Source: Cristatella mucedo (lineage: Eukaryota > Bryozoa > Phylactolaemata > Cristatellidae). From it: a DNA stretch of 64,000 nucleotides. The notes under the pieces were generated by a model. The model did not search any database and was not told where the DNA came from. It saw nothing but the letters and a program-made list of their open reading frames with translations. Numbering within the stretch: the stretch's first letter is position 1; each line of letters opens with the position of its first letter. Positions 32,851-46,436 of the stretch are shown here, piece after piece. Where the stretch lies: the NCBI GenBank assembly GCA_009760855.2, contig WPIO01000066.1:264001-328000 (forward strand). The letters run 5' to 3'. The position numbers and the translations under genes are program-made.

Positions 32851-35640
32851 CTAAGTTTTAATACTCTTTCAAACCGGCGACATTTCCGACTGCCGTCTTG
32901 ACTAAGCTACTTTCACCATATCCTTCTCAAAAAGATAAGTCTGCTGGCTACACACCGCCCACCTCAAGCCACGCAGGCTTTGAATTTACAATGGAAATCT
33001 TGCATTGTAACCTCCAAATCCTTGCATTCAGTTTTTCGAGTCGGGTACCTCAATACATCGCGGAATATTTCAGAAATTCAGCTGTCATTATTTAGACTAT
33101 CGCTAGCACAGATAACATTCGAGTATTCGACCAGTATTCGACACGATCTCTTTCCAGACCGTTTAAAAAAAAATTGATCGGCACGCCTAGTTCTAGTGAG
33201 GCTTGGGTCACGCTCGTCTGTTCCTAGGTATTTTTTAAAGCAGATTCGTGCTCAGCGTAATCTGTAGAGCGATTGCACTGCCAGACCCAGCTCCGTGTCC
33301 GTTCCCAATTTATAAAGCAGCACGTTCGCGAGTCATTAAAACCTAAAGCACATACTAACGGTGTAGCACTGAGTTTACGTACAAGGATGCATTTCATAGC
33401 TATCCGCATTGGATAGACTCCGAGCAGGCTTTAATGATGTTTAATCGTGTCGACTGAAAATGTATTGCAACTTTTCCACGATATCCCAGATGTACGTTTG
33501 AGATACTCACCAAAACCTGCAACGCTAGACTGCTTCATAGGATATGCGAGCCAATGTCGAAGCTAACCTGCACCACACGTTCTCTTCAGTATTGCAGCAC
33601 TCTCAGCGGTCGGTATCAGCTATTTTATTATTGGCTAGTTTGGGTGGCTGGCATGCAGCTGTATGGGTACCGGCCAGGCTTGCCTCACTTGGACGAAATT
33701 GATTTTCTTCGAAGAAGAATACTGCTAAAGGGTACCACTATTTCACATGCCAGGTGCATCCAGATGGTTCTGCACTTGACTCACTGACGTAGCCTAAACC
33801 AAAGAGCTGACTTGCATGGCTCGTCGTTGAAAGGTGAGTGTTTTTTGCCCCGGCACTGTGCCTGCTACTACTGACCCTAGTGACACGTTGAAGCTGTGAA
33901 TGCTACCTCTAACGGCAGTACGCCTGCTGACATGCATGCCTTAATAGCAAACGTGTGGCCTAGCTTAATATTAATGTGAAAATAATAACACTAGCTGATT
34001 TTAACAGCCGCTTTTGTACAGCTATAAGAGAGCTTTAGAGGCTATCACCACTGCTTGCTTCGGCAATAAAGGATCGCCCACAGCAGGCTTCAAATGGACG
34101 ACCTCGGGGAAGGAGTCGTTAAAGAGAACAACAATCGTACCCAATGAGCCATCATGGCATAATAGTATTTGCATAGTGTTATGAGGTAGAGTGAGTTTTC
34201 TGGATATGATTTCTTGAGAACTCAGCTTAATATATCTAGCCTTCCATGTCCCACTGGTGAAGAGGCTAGATATGCACGCATTCTTTTGCATTGATGCAAA
34301 AACTGCATTTCTCATTACTCACCGTCGAATAACGGAAGCAGCAGAAAGCGTCTGGATCATTATCAATGCCAGGAGAAACAGAGCCCATTTCTTATACAGT
34401 GGCGTCGGCTGAGGGTAACCACTATTCCATTTACCTGTTGATTGACAGCCGACCGCTTTACAGTCACACCCTGTAATTCACACGTTTAGACGATCGCATA
34501 TAAACATGGGGCAGCTATCTAAACGCAAAATACTCAAGGTGCATACCAAACCTAGTACGTCTAAATGTTGGAAGCATCCACATCGAGGCATCTACATGCC
34601 TCTTCTTGACTGACGACCGGCAGTTAGCTCATTATATTTTTATGATGAACATTTTTCGCTGTGTTAATAATGCTATTGCTCTTGGACTGCCTGTAACAAA
34701 TCAACTTTGTTCTGCCATCCCAACAGCCTAATATTACTGACATCAGCCTGTCGCTTCTGAATTGACTATCTATGGAGCGGGTACTCCTATTTGTTTTGCA
34801 AACAACGTCTTGTTAGAGCAAAGCACTAGGACGTATTTAGTCTTTTATCAATTTGCAAAAATGTAGCAGCGACTATCGATGAGCTCCATGACAATTTCAC
34901 GGGAGGCGCTCATTTATTTCAACAGCAGTGCTGCACACCAGCTGCAGGAGCAAATAAGAGCACTCCTACATTAGCTTAATCATTCTATATGCATATGGTT
35001 GACAAGTCGATCCATCAGCTGCTGGAGCTTTCAACCATCTTACAGTGGCTTTGACTTGGACAGGCTATGGTAAGTTTCAAAGCAAAGAACAGTAATCTGT
35101 AGTTTGCATTTGTGCGTGGTATTCAGCGAGCCGATCTTGTAACTGTATTTCACTGGGTCTGCAGTGCAGTAGCTGCCGCGCCCTGTTAGTAGCAGCAGCA
35201 TGTTAACGGCCATGGCACCCGGGTAGCAGTGGACCCCTGGCGGCTGCAGCTCCGAATGACAGTGGCCTCTTGGCCGGTTAGGCACTTGCTATCAACATCC
35301 AGAAGCTTGAGGTTCGGAGGTTCAATCGGGCTGAAGCGGTCAGGCTGCCGATGCTTACCAGCTTATAATTTCCTCCAGAGCTAAAAGCATTCTCCTTGAG
35401 TACAGCCTACTGGCTATTACACTGCTGAGCCATCGTCTGCCTTGGTCCTAGGTTTTCGGCGATCCGCTCCTAGTCGTCATTATTCAGCAGCCTTTTATAA
35501 CGAATATAGGTCGACCTGTGATTGATTTATTGAGTCGCCGTTTTATTACTACAATGAACGTGATGTTAGTTAACCTAGACACTTTCTTTGAGACTCCGAA
35601 GCACATGGAGCTGCACAGCATTAATTAGGGCTTAGAATGA
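32851..35640 (+). repeat. Repeat X, copy 4
   Basis: Starts with the X segment also seen at 17.88 kb (CGGCGACATTTCCGACTGCC) and ends near 35640, matching 27.15 and 56.19 kb. It is more diverged than copies 1 and 5, so probably older. Contains the shared SINE near 34.0-34.16 kb. Confidence 0.75.
34015..34160 (-). mobile_element. SINE inside repeat X copy 4
   Basis: tRNA-like head on the minus strand, with the sequence GACCTCGGGG near 34100; diverged copy. Confidence 0.7.
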
Positions 35641-35724
35641 AACGGCAAACATATTCTCGCCTTCTGAAATAGAGCACTCTAAGGAGCATTCTTGTTCGTT
35701 GCAGAATTCTTCCTAAAACCAAAG

Positions 35725-35935
35725 TTCTTGCGAACACCGTATACGGAAACGATAAAGCTAAAACAAGTTTAAAGTGATTCTGATTGTTATTTGACCGTAG
35801 TTCGTAAGCAATTACATGCCTATGGATATCTAAACGCTTATCACTTCGGGCTGCTCGGTCTCCCACACCGGCACTGCCTTAACTATGCAGGCGGCTAGTA
35901 ACCAGTCAGTTAGTTATGATCGTCAGCTTATGCTT
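35725..35935 (+). mobile_element. LINE-A 5' UTR fragment
   Basis: Matches 27.70-27.90 kb and 42.99-43.15 kb (GGGCTGCTCGGTCTCCCACA region). Ends before the coding region. Confidence 0.7.
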
Positions 35936-36094
35936 GATAAATAAGAGTCGGTCTATGAACTCATCAAGCCAGTAGTTTCTATGAAACTTGGCTCATAGTT
36001 TCTTGAAAAAGGGCTGTGGCTCATATGAACATTTGTTCGTATCGTCAGGAGGCTTTTAACTATGGCTTTTCAGCTCTGGGGTTGATGCAGTGAT
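35936..36094. other. Unannotated gap
   Basis: Nothing recognised. Confidence 0.5.
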
Positions 36095-37112
36095 GGTAAT
36101 GTATCTCCGTCAGTAATTCCACAAACTCATAAAGACCATGTGGGTGTTACGCCGGAGAATTTTGTATAGCACACTCACAGCCTAAGCGGCTTTCGGTACG
36201 CATTCGGTAGCCAACAGACTTCGTCTCACACAACAAAGAGAAAGTGGGAAGCATAGCAGAGTTAGGAGAGCAGTTGAGGTAGTGAGTAGCATAGAAGTAG
36301 CAGTTCAGGACCGCTGAAAAAGATGTGCCATAGTCGGCAGTTGGCGAGTAGATGTCGATGCATAAGAATTGTGGAAGCGATTTCCTCAGTCTCGGTACCT
36401 GCAGAGCTAAAGCTTCTGTCGCCAACTGTCTTTAAGCGGATTATGGGACAGCTAATTTATTGTCCACACAGGACCTGAGGGCGCGAATAGGCTGAAACTA
36501 ATGCAGCAGTTCAGCTAGGTACGAAGGAGCCAAGCTGTGGTGGGCCTTGTGGGTCAGCCTAAGAACTTTGCCCTGTATTATTTGCTCAACCGGCAACCAT
36601 CCTAGCTCTTTCAGCAGAGGTGACACGTGCTCAAACCGCTGGGACTTGAAGACCAGCCTTGCAGCCATATTCATAGTCAGCTGTAGTGGCATAATAGCTT
36701 TCTTTGGTAGCCCAGCCAAAAGGGAATTACAATAATCAAGCCGAGACAGAACTAAAGAGCTAGTTAAATTTTTTACAAGCCACTGTGGGAGACAGGTCCT
36801 AATCTTGGATAGGGATCGGATGTGATGGCTAGCTGTAGAGGCAGTCTTCTGAATGAAGCATTTGAAATCGAGGCAGCTGTCGAACACGACACCTAGATTA
36901 TGAGCACGTGGTAAAGGTCGCACAATAGCATCACCTATTAGAACAGCAAAGCCTTTTAATGCAGCCACACGCTTAGGGTGTCCTATGAGAAGCAGTTCGC
37001 TTTTATCGTCATTTAATTTCAGGAAGTTTTCCGACCTCCAGGATCGAATTGTAAGATTTGCAGGTATTAAAAAATAATGTCCAGCCGACGCTAAATCAAG
37101 AGAAACCACCAT
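36095..37112 (-). mobile_element. LINE-B 3' portion with open RT C-terminus
   Basis: The 36498-37112 frame (204 aa) reads ENFLKLNDDKSELLLIGHP and LSRLDYCNSLLAGLPKKA, the post-catalytic RT region. The 3' UTR continues to about 36095. The catalytic core and endonuclease are absent. This is the longest clean LINE-B coding piece in the window, and the 3' UTR matches 52.96-53.3 kb. Confidence 0.85.
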
Positions 37113-37904
37113 AGTAATATGAATAATGTTATCGAATTTTTGAAGTACCCTCAGAAAAAACTCAACATTTTTCTATGCAGTTCACATATACTGTTTTCAT
37201 AGCTTGTCAATACTTGCTTTTGCAAGTCATGAGTTGCTGCACCAAGATGCAAAAAGGCATGCGTCTCAGACGAAGAATTGTGTTCATTTTCTGTATTTCG
37301 CATTGCCTATCAGCAAACTTCACTTTAGTACAGGATCTCTTCGATAGTTCTTTTAGGGATGGGAGTGCTAATAGTTATCGTCTCATTGGTGGCACTAGAT
37401 AACCTAAGAAAAGGCCCAAGAGGAGTAAACTGTCGCATGCATACGCCACATCTTTATTTCTTTTCTCGTTCGCCGTGAATTTGCCTAGCACAAGGTACCA
37501 GTGTCGGAATGAATAGACTGTAATAAGTCAGGTTAGGTAACTGCTTTCTGTACTCATTGGGTCACGACATTTTCCTTGATGTTACTTAACAACGAACGTG
37601 CATAAATGCTCGGCCATTTCAGAGCTCGATTTATTGCGCCAGAAAATATTAATAGCAATTATAAACTTGCAAATATCCTCTAAATACTTAATTGTTTCCC
37701 GTCGTTTAACCCATGCTCAACGTCGATATGCATAAAATGATTAGTTCTAGCTTGCAAAGCATCAAAGCTGAAATATGGTTAATCGTATCATGCAGGCAAA
37801 AGCATGCTAAGATCTTCTTAAAAACTTTATTACTTGGCTGCATCTGCCGTACTGAGATCTGCAGCTTCATTGTATGGCTCGTTGCCGTAATGACGATAAA
37901 AATA
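37113..37904. other. Unannotated gap
   Basis: Contains a 75-aa frame (37175-37402) with no recognised domain, and sequence faintly like a LINE-A 3' end near 37130-37160. I do not call a gene. Confidence 0.4.
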
Positions 37905-40087
37905 ATAATAATAATAATATTGTACTTGATAAAGCGAACTCAGAGAACTTAATCTCTTTCTAGGCGCTTTAAATTTGCTGCAAAGGGAAATGTAATTAAA
38001 TGGTAAGTAAAATCACGCTTGAAAAACAAACAAAATGAATAACATGGTTAGTGGTGACATGCACAGGGTCAGCATGCAAATGTGGTTAGTGGCAGCATGC
38101 ACAGTGTTAACACCCATAAGCTCGTGAAGGAAGAATCACAGGGACCCAGTGAATACTGTCCTAAGTAGGTGCGTTTTTAAGTTTCTTTTAAATGTGGTCA
38201 GGTCATGGGATGTTCTGACGCAGTTCGGGAGGGAGTTCCAAGCTTTGCGAGCATACGAACTAAATTCTCGGTCTCCAAAGGATTTGAGGTTTGTACGAGG
38301 TATTGGTAGACTGTTGGATTCTGAAAAGCAGGTGACACGGTGCTTGGCCTGATGGGGGAGTTTGTCGGAGAGATAGGCTGGAGCCGTAGAATGAATTGAC
38401 CTAAAAGTGAGCGACAAAACCTTGAAGTCAATCCGTTGCTTGACTGGTAGCCAGTGCAGGTCGGCGAGAAGTGGAGTAATTCGGCAACTGCGACACTCAC
38501 GACAGACAAGCCTAGCTGCAGAGTTTTGCACCAACTGCAATCGCCTCATCGCAAATGCTAGTAGGCCAGTAACCAGTGAGTTGCAGAAGTAGAGACGAGA
38601 TGTCACGAATGCATGGAACAACTCAGACGTGGTATCCTTTTCCAAATAAGTTTGGATTTTAGCGATATTATAAAGCTGAAAATTGGCAGCCTTGACCGTG
38701 GAGCTGATATGGTCGTGTAAGGAGAGGGTGGCTTTGGAATATGACTCCTAGATTTCGTGCTGATTTGACAGGAGATATGCTGGCAGAGCCAATTTTGGGC
38801 CTCAGCCTTTCCAATGTATGACTCACCCTGGGTTTGCCCATAACTAGTAAGTTAGTTTTGTCATCGTTTTGTTTTAGAAAATGTGCTGCCATCCATGTGC
38901 GGATGTCATCAATGCATGCAGCAAGTGAGTTTAGAGAATTTGAGGTGCTCGAAGGCTGGGAGGGATCGAAGCAAAGGTACAACTGAGTGTCATACCCAAA
39001 GAAGTTAAAGATTAGATCGTGCTAGGCATTCCCATCAGCAAGAGGGAGAGTAGGAACCGTGAAAAGAACCGGACCTAGCACGGAGCCCTGAGGTACTCCT
39101 TATTTCAGAGGTACCTCAGATGTTCTTTGTCCATTCACGTCAATACTTTGGAGTCTACTACTGAGATAGGACGTGAACCATTGCAGAGCAGTGCCAGTGA
39201 AGCCCAGGCGAGATGAGAGGTGCTCTTGAAGAACTTTGTGATAGATGGTATCAAAAGGCACCGAAAGATCAAGCAAAACGAGCAGAGACACTCTACCCAT
39301 GTCTGCATTCCTAAGTCGGTCGTTGTATACCCTAAGCGATGCTGACTTTGCGGAGTGATTAGCTCTAAAGCCAGACTGGTACTTACCAGCAAGGTTTGAA
39401 GTTTCGATGTGTGAGTTCAGCCGGTCTGCCACGACCAGTTACAGTGTCTTTGGTAGGAATGGTAGAAGAGAGACTGGATGGTAGTTGCTTAAGTTATCTT
39501 AGTCTAGTGGTTCTTTCTTGAGAAGAAGCCTGACTACAGATTTTTTGAAAGGTGCTGGGACATGACCTGAGGCTAATGACATATTAATGATGTTAGTTAT
39601 GCATGGCAGCAGCAGATCAATGCCACTTAGTAGCAGTACAGTGGGAATAGGGTTGAGAGGAATTGTTGTCTTCTTTGATTGAGATACGAACTTTAGAACT
39701 AGATCACTAGTGACCTGCTTAAATGCTGACATTGAGGTGCAGCCAGGAACAGAGGAACAGCATTCTAGTGGGGGGGTTGCCATCGCAGGGATGCCTTTCC
39801 TGATCTTTTCTATCTTCTGCACAAAGAATCCAGAGAAGCGATCGGCTAGATCATCAGGTAAGGAGCTAATCTGGGAACGGCGTAGGAGATGGTTTATCAT
39901 CGACATCAGAATTTTTGGATTGTGCATCAGTGATTTTAACGTTTCTTTAAAAGCTAGACTTAGACTTTGCCAGGATCGATTGGTAGGACCTACAGTAGTC
40001 TTCATATGCCTGTCGATGAACAGTTAGTCCGGACCTTTTGCATGCTTTTTTAAGCTTTCGTTTAGTAGAACTGGCTACTTTAATGTC
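37905..40087 (-). mobile_element. LINE-A copy, 5' truncated
   Basis: From a (TTA)n-type 3' tail (37905-37922) to a truncation in the linker before the RT. It retains RT motifs: the FRANHSAKSASLRV block, the LDLSVPFDTI block (motif A region), QGSVLGP (motif B) and a degraded motif C (YDTQLYL), then the C-terminal part. Several frame changes. It abuts the left edge of fossil D. Confidence 0.88.
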
Positions 40088-40305
40088 TGAAGATTAACGA
40101 ATAGTTAAATATTCACTTGATAAAGTTATTCCAGATATTGAGAGTTCATATATTAGTATTCCCATTGATGTATGTGATACCTATAATAAGCCTATGGAAT
40201 GTAGAAGCAAGATAAATGAGATGTTTGAAGAGGCAAATAAAAAATCAATTACCCCAAAATCAAAACCAGGTCTACAAGTTCTATAATCTTAATCTTTAAA
40301 TCTGT

Positions 40306-40866
40306 GTGCACGTAGTTTTTGTATTATTATATAGAAAAAGTAACGAAACTACTCATCCCATGCTTGCAACTACTGCATTATCCCTTAAATCATATATTAA
40401 CTATCTTGTTATATCAAGAATGAAACCATATGATGAACAACAACTGAATTCTGATATTTCAGTTATGGCTGATATATGTGTTAATTTTTTTATCTTGATG
40501 AAGCCAATATTGAAGCAGAAAAAGATTGTTAGTGCTGGTCAAACAGATGTCATATCTGGTCTATAGTCAAGAGTCAGATCTAAGGTGGATGCTCTTCTCG
40601 ACGATCCGACTGAAATTGCAGGTTATACGACTTGGATTGCAATGCAACTTCGAACTCAATCCACAGTTATCTCTGGAGTATCTGGAATTAAGCCTGACAT
40701 CTTTGGAATTGTTAAATACGAGTGTTATGCAGTTCTACCTGGTATTTCTGATGGTATGAGTGCAAGACAAAAAGCAGCAGCAGCAGCACTAGCAGCTCAA
40801 GAACAACCACAACCTGGTCCAAGCACTGTTCAATTAATTAAATTAAAAAATAAAAACAATATATAG
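40306..40866 (+). pseudogene. Unknown virus-like protein, fossil
   Basis: Two adjacent frames (40306-40566 and 40585-40866). The second ends in an Ala/Gln/Pro-rich tail (SARQKAAAAALAAQEQPQ) followed by a basic end, like a flexible C-terminal arm. Not recognised. The region up to about 41300 continues with protein-like but broken sequence. Confidence 0.35.
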
Positions 40867-41639
40867 AAAAAGAGTGTTGAGACAGGAAGTAAAGACTGGC
40901 TTGAAAAAGTACAAGGTCAACAGTATTCAAATTTTCAAATGTGTTCCTATCCAATAGGTAGAATAGAAGACATCCCATCAAGTTTGTTAAATGCTGTTAA
41001 ACTAGCATTGTAATATAAAGCACTTAGAATAAATCACTCTCAAACAGAAATTGCAAATATATTTACTAAATTTAGAGATGGTTCAACCTTTGGGGATTTC
41101 CTTGAAGACTTAAAAGTAGAAAAAAATAGTATGCAGTATTAAGCTTACTCTAAAAAATATAACTAACGAAACAAATAAAAAAAATTGATGCAGGAAAGAG
41201 TTTTGATCTACCAGTAGAATTAATTAAAGAGACTATGGATTGGAAGATTTTAAGTACTTAAACAGAAGGAGTAAAATATCTATCGGAATCATGTGGATGA
41301 TCGGAGTCATCAGAAAAATCATCAACAGATTCTGTTTGATTATATATTGCTTTTGTGTAAAGAATATTAAAACTAAAGTTATATGTGTCATGATTTAAAG
41401 CTTTTTCCATAATATTATTTAAAATCTGTTCACTTCCAAAAAAATATTGGTGATTATTAAAAATATTTCACTCTTTTTAATTATAATAATTCGATATAAT
41501 TTTAATCAGTTGGAGTTATACTATTTCTAAAGTTTAAAACATTATAAATTATTTAATTATAAAACATTATAAATTAATTATTTATAATTATACATTTATT
41601 AAATTTATTTATTAACAATATGATTATAAATAACATCAA

Positions 41640-42984
41640 ATGAAAAAAATTGTGACATTCCATGTCTAATAATATCAAAGGTAATCATGGATTCACTCAA
41701 CACTAACATATTGTCACTCTCAACACCTTATTTCTTAAATTAAATATTGATGAAGAATTTAAACCTGGTGAGAAAAGTTTATAATTATATTTTGAAATAA
41801 TACTATCATATTGAGCTAGTGTATCTAAATCAACATTAACTCTTGCTTTTACAGTTGTGTAATTTATTCTAGTTCTATTGTCAACTTTTAATAAAAACAA
41901 ATTATTATAAATAGTTTTATTAAATACTACATAACTTGTTGAACTTTAAAGAGTTTTAATTTTTCAAATATTGATGCTTTCAATATATTTTATTTTTATT
42001 TCTATTTTTTAGTAATTTGGTTGTTTTATATTTATATCTCATAGTTTTGCTAAAGTCTGTTGACCATTAGAAGAAGAATATGATTGTGTTGGAACTCCAA
42101 CGTTATTTACGCTATCTACAGTAAAAATACTCCAATATCTAATAAATCCAACATTACTAATATATTCACTAATATATGGATGCTTCCACATTTTTAATAA
42201 AAATGATAAAGAAACTTATTTGGGATTAAATCAGTTAGTTGATAACGGTCAAAATTGGTTCATTTCTTCTCATTAATAATCTTTCAACACTTAAGTTTCC
42301 TTCTATCGTTACAGGTCTTTTTGTATCTAATTTTGTATCAAGATATATTTGTGTTGCAGTATCTCTTCGCTTTGGCAGTATTTGATATTCTTACTTACTT
42401 TTTGAGTTTGCTGATAAATTTCCAGTTATATGTTGATCTGATTCTTGTCTTAAATCATTTTTATTAGCAAAAGACTTATTAACAGTTTATAATTAATTTA
42501 CAGTTTTTCCAACGTTTATTATTCTGTTTGAATCAAAATTGAATGTTCCTTTCGCTACTGATTCCTTTCTTGAAAGTATTTTTAATATAATGCTATATAA
42601 AAATTCAAAAGTATATTTTCTTCATCAAGTGTATCTTTTGAACATATACTTGGCGTATTATTTATTAGTCTTTTTTGTTCATTAAGGATAAAACTTCAGA
42701 ATAATTGAAGAGAATAGTCAGGATTTATTTCTCTTATAGGAAGAGGAACAAGCATTTCTGTTTTTCCTTGTATTTGGTGCACTGTTGAAATCACTAATCA
42801 TTCTCTAGAAATTAAACTATTACATAAATTACTAGGAACAGTAATAACTTCGTCATATTATGTTCTATACATATGCGTAAAGTCTGATGGATCGATAATA
42901 ATTTCAAATTTATATTTTGCAGTATTTCCATCAGATACTTTATTAGGATAACCAAGGCTAAATCCATCATTAGGGTTAACACGT
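41640..42984 (-). pseudogene. Fibre-like region of fossil D, distal part
   Basis: The minus strand shows short phage-fibre-like patterns such as ITGNLSANS and VTIEGNLSVERL, suggesting the distal part of a fibre protein. It is separated from the other fibre region (46437-47492) by the LINE-A insertion. Broken; tentative. Confidence 0.4.
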
Positions 42985-45900
42985 TTAAGACCTGTTTAAA
43001 GTTAATCTGATTATTATTTGACTGCAGCCCATAAGAAATTACGTGCCTATGGACATCTGAACACTTATCGCTTCGGGCTGCTGGGTCTCCCACGCCGGCG
43101 GCTGCCTTAGCTTTGCCGGCGGCTAGTAACCTGCTTGTTAGTTATGATCGTTAACAGCTGTTATCGCTTCGTTATAGCAGATCAAATGCATTACTAGATA
43201 TTAATGTTGCTGCTAAGATTCACGAACTATGCAATATTAAAAGAAAAGCACCCCATAGCCGCTGCTGTAACCGGAACCGCCAGCTCAGACACTGCTCCTT
43301 CGGCGGGACCTGCTAGCTGAGTACCCACTCGTACGGTATTCCTAGCATTGTCTCGAACCGCTCAGCACGCTCCCCCACATGCGTCACTGTAAATTCCTCA
43401 AACTTAGTGGTCATCAAGCCTGTTGTAACCCCATCGGCCAGACTTAACGCTTGCCTTTGGAATCCTAGCTCAATGTGCAATAAATCTCTAGTAATAAGCC
43501 ACCTTATTTCTGAAAATGGCATCGACCTGCTCGCCTTAACTGATACTTGGCTGAAATCGATAAACTGCCCGACAATTAAAGACGCAACTCCATCTGGTTT
43601 CTCGTTCTTTCACACCCCTAGATCAATCAAAACTGGAGGAGGAGTTGCTAATGTTGTGCTCTCAAAATTCAACTTCAAGCCATTTGCTGTACCCTAGAAG
43701 CAGTCTTTTGAATCAATTGTCCTGGTCTCACCCGAAAACAAGCTACCGATAGTGGCAGTAGTCTATTGCCCACCAGGTACCAAATCATCCTTTATTTCAG
43801 ATTTCTCCGATCTCATTTCGATTCTGTGTGCAAGAAATCGATCCTTCCTCGTTATGGATGATTTCAACGTTTACTTTGATAATTTATCAGTTGCTTTCAG
43901 CACCGAATTTCGTGCATTGACTGACTCATTGTCTCTAGTGGCTCATGTGCATGGCCCTACCCACATCAAGGGTCACACACTCAACCAGATTTTCTCATAC
44001 AACTGCACTTTGTAATCACCAATTATTACCAAATCCCGCTTATCTGACCACATGCAGATCTCATTCAATCTACAGTGTGTGCCCACCTCCTCCTCTAAAA
44101 TAACCTTTGAATCGCGAAACCTCACAACCCTTGACATCGATGCTGTCCGTGCGAGAATATCTGCTTCACCTCTGCTGCTCAATCCTCCCTCCGATCTGTC
44201 ATCATTGGTAGATACCTACAACACGAACCTAGCTGACACGCTCGACGAGTTTGCACCTCTGACAAAGGGCACTGTGTGCCCCCGCCCAGACGGCCTATGG
44301 TTTACCACAGACATTAAACTAGCCAAGTCTACTAAACGAAAGCTTGAAAAAGCACACAAAAGATCCGGACTAACTGTCCATTGACAGGCATATAAAGACT
44401 ACTGTAGGTCGTACCAATCGATCCTAGCAAAGGCCAAGTCTAGCTTCAATAAAAACATTGTTGAATCACAGATGCACAATCAAAAAATGCTGATGTCGAC
44501 AATAAACCATCTCCTCAACCGTTCCCAGATTAGCTCCTTACCTGATGATCCTAGTGATGATCTAGCCGATCGCTTCTCTCGATTCTTTGTGCAGAAGACA
44601 GACGAGATCAGGGAATCCATCCATGCGATGACAACCTCCCAACTAGAATGCTGTTCCTCGGTTCCTGGCTGCACCTCAATGTCTGAATTTAAGCAGGTCA
44701 CTAGTGATCTAGTCCTAAAGTTCGTATCTCAATCAAAGAAGACAACAAGTCCTCTAGACCATATTCCCACTGTCCTGCACCTACGTTGCATTGTACTGCT
44801 GCTGCCATGCATAACTAGCATCATTAATATGTCATTAGCCTCAGGTCATGTCCCAGCACCTTTCAAAAAAGCTGTAGTCAGGCCTCTCCTCAAGAAGCCA
44901 TCACTAGACCAAGAGAACTTAAGCAACTACCGCCCAGTTTCCCTTCTACCATTTCTATCAAAGACACTTGAACGGGTCGTGACGGACCGGCTGAACTCGT
45001 ATATCGAAACCTCACACCTTGCTAGTAAGTTCCAGTCTGGCTTTAGAGCTAATCACTCCACAGAGTCAGCATTGCTTAGGGTATACAACGACCTACTTAG
45101 GAATGCAGACATGGATAGAGTGTCTCTACTTGTTTTGCTTGATCTTTCGGCAGCTTTTGACACCATCGATCGCAAAGTTCTTCAAGAGCGCCTCTCAACT
45201 CGCCTGGGCATCACTGGCACTGCTCTGCAGTGGTTCAGGTCCTATCTCAGTGGGAGACTCCAGAGTATTGAAGTGAATGGACAAAGATCATCTGAAGTAC
45301 CTCTGAAATATGGAGCACTCAGTTGTACCGTTGCTTTGATTCCTCCCAGCCTTCGAGCACCTCAAATTCTCCAAACTCACTAGCTGCATGCATTAATAAC
45401 ATCGGCTCATGGATGTCATCAAATTTTCTAAGACTAAACGATGATAAAACTAACTAACTACTTATAGGCAAACCCAGTGTAATTCAGAGATTAGAAAGGC
45501 TGAGGCCCAAAATTGGCTGTTCCAGCATATCTCCAGTTGAATCAGCTCGAAATCTAGGTGTCATATTCCAAAGCGACCTCTCGTTAGACGACCAAATCAG
45601 CTCCACAGTAAAATCCACCTATTTTCATCTTCACAACATTGCTAAAATTCGGGTTTGTTTAGATAAAGATACCACATCTAAGTTGGTCCATGCATTCATG
45701 ACATCCCGTCTCGACTTCTGCAACTCACTGCTTACTGGCCTACCAGCATGTGTGATCAGGCGATTGCAGCTGGTGCAAAAATCTGCAGCTAGGCTTGTCT
45801 GTCTTGAGCGTCGCAGTTGCCACATTACTCCACTTCTCGCCGACCTGCACTGGCTACCAGTCAAGCAACGGATTGACTTCAAGGTTTTGTCTCTCACTTT

Positions 45901-46402
45901 TAGTTCCCTTCATTCTTTGGCTCTAGCCTATCTTTCAGATATATTACCCCATCAGGCCAAACATCGTACCACTCGCTTTTGGGAATTCAACAGTCTAGAA
46001 ATACCTCATACAAACCTTACATTCTTTAGAGACCGTGCATTTAGTTCGTACGCTCCCAAAGCCTGAAACTCCCTCCCGACCTGCGTCGGAACATCCCATG
46101 ACCTGACCACATTTAAAAGGAACTTAAACACACACCTATTTAGGACAGCATTTAGTGGGTCCCTGTGATTCGTCCTTGATGCGCTTATGAGTGCTGACAC
46201 TGTGCATGCTGCCACTAACCACATTTGCATGCTGACTCTGTGCATGTCACCTCTAACCATGTTATTCGTTTTGTTTGTTTTTCAAGCATGATTTTACTTA
46301 ACATTCAATTGCTATTCCCTTTGCAGCAATTTCAAAGCGCCTAGAAAGAGATTAAGCTCTCTGAGGGAGCGTCATCGAGTACAGTATTATTATTATTTCT
46401 AT
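42985..46402 (+). mobile_element. LINE-A, near full length, inserted in fossil D
   Basis: About 3.4 kb: 5' UTR (42985-43400), endonuclease (blocks WNPSSMCNKSLVISHL, LLALTDTWL; then VYCPPGTKSS and DDFNVYFD in 43752-44015; SDH near 44045), linker, reverse transcriptase, 3' UTR and a TATTATTATTATTT tail. Both flanks are fossil D DNA. In the endonuclease the usual V-G-D-F-N block reads M-D-D-F-N, and frame changes divide it, so this copy is inactive. It is the best copy for defining the family. CR1/L2 group by overall layout and RT type. Confidence 0.9.
44472..45383 (+). pseudogene. LINE-A reverse transcriptase region with motif C deleted
   Basis: 303-aa open frame containing the NYRPVSLLPFLSKTLERVV block, FRANHSTESALLRV and LLDLSAAFDTIDRKVL (motif A). 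After EVPLKYG at about 45310, roughly 100 bases present in the 37.9-40.1 kb copy are missing. These include QGSVLGP (motif B) and the start of the motif C segment, so the enzyme core is lost. The C-terminal part resumes in another frame (45683-46066). Confidence 0.9.
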
Positions 46403-46436
46403 AATTATTCATATCAATATCGCCATCAGAAGTAGT

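Noticed and set aside
37175-37402. A 75-aa frame in a repeat-poor gap
   Set aside because: No domain, no second copy for comparison and no gene-like context; it may be chance.
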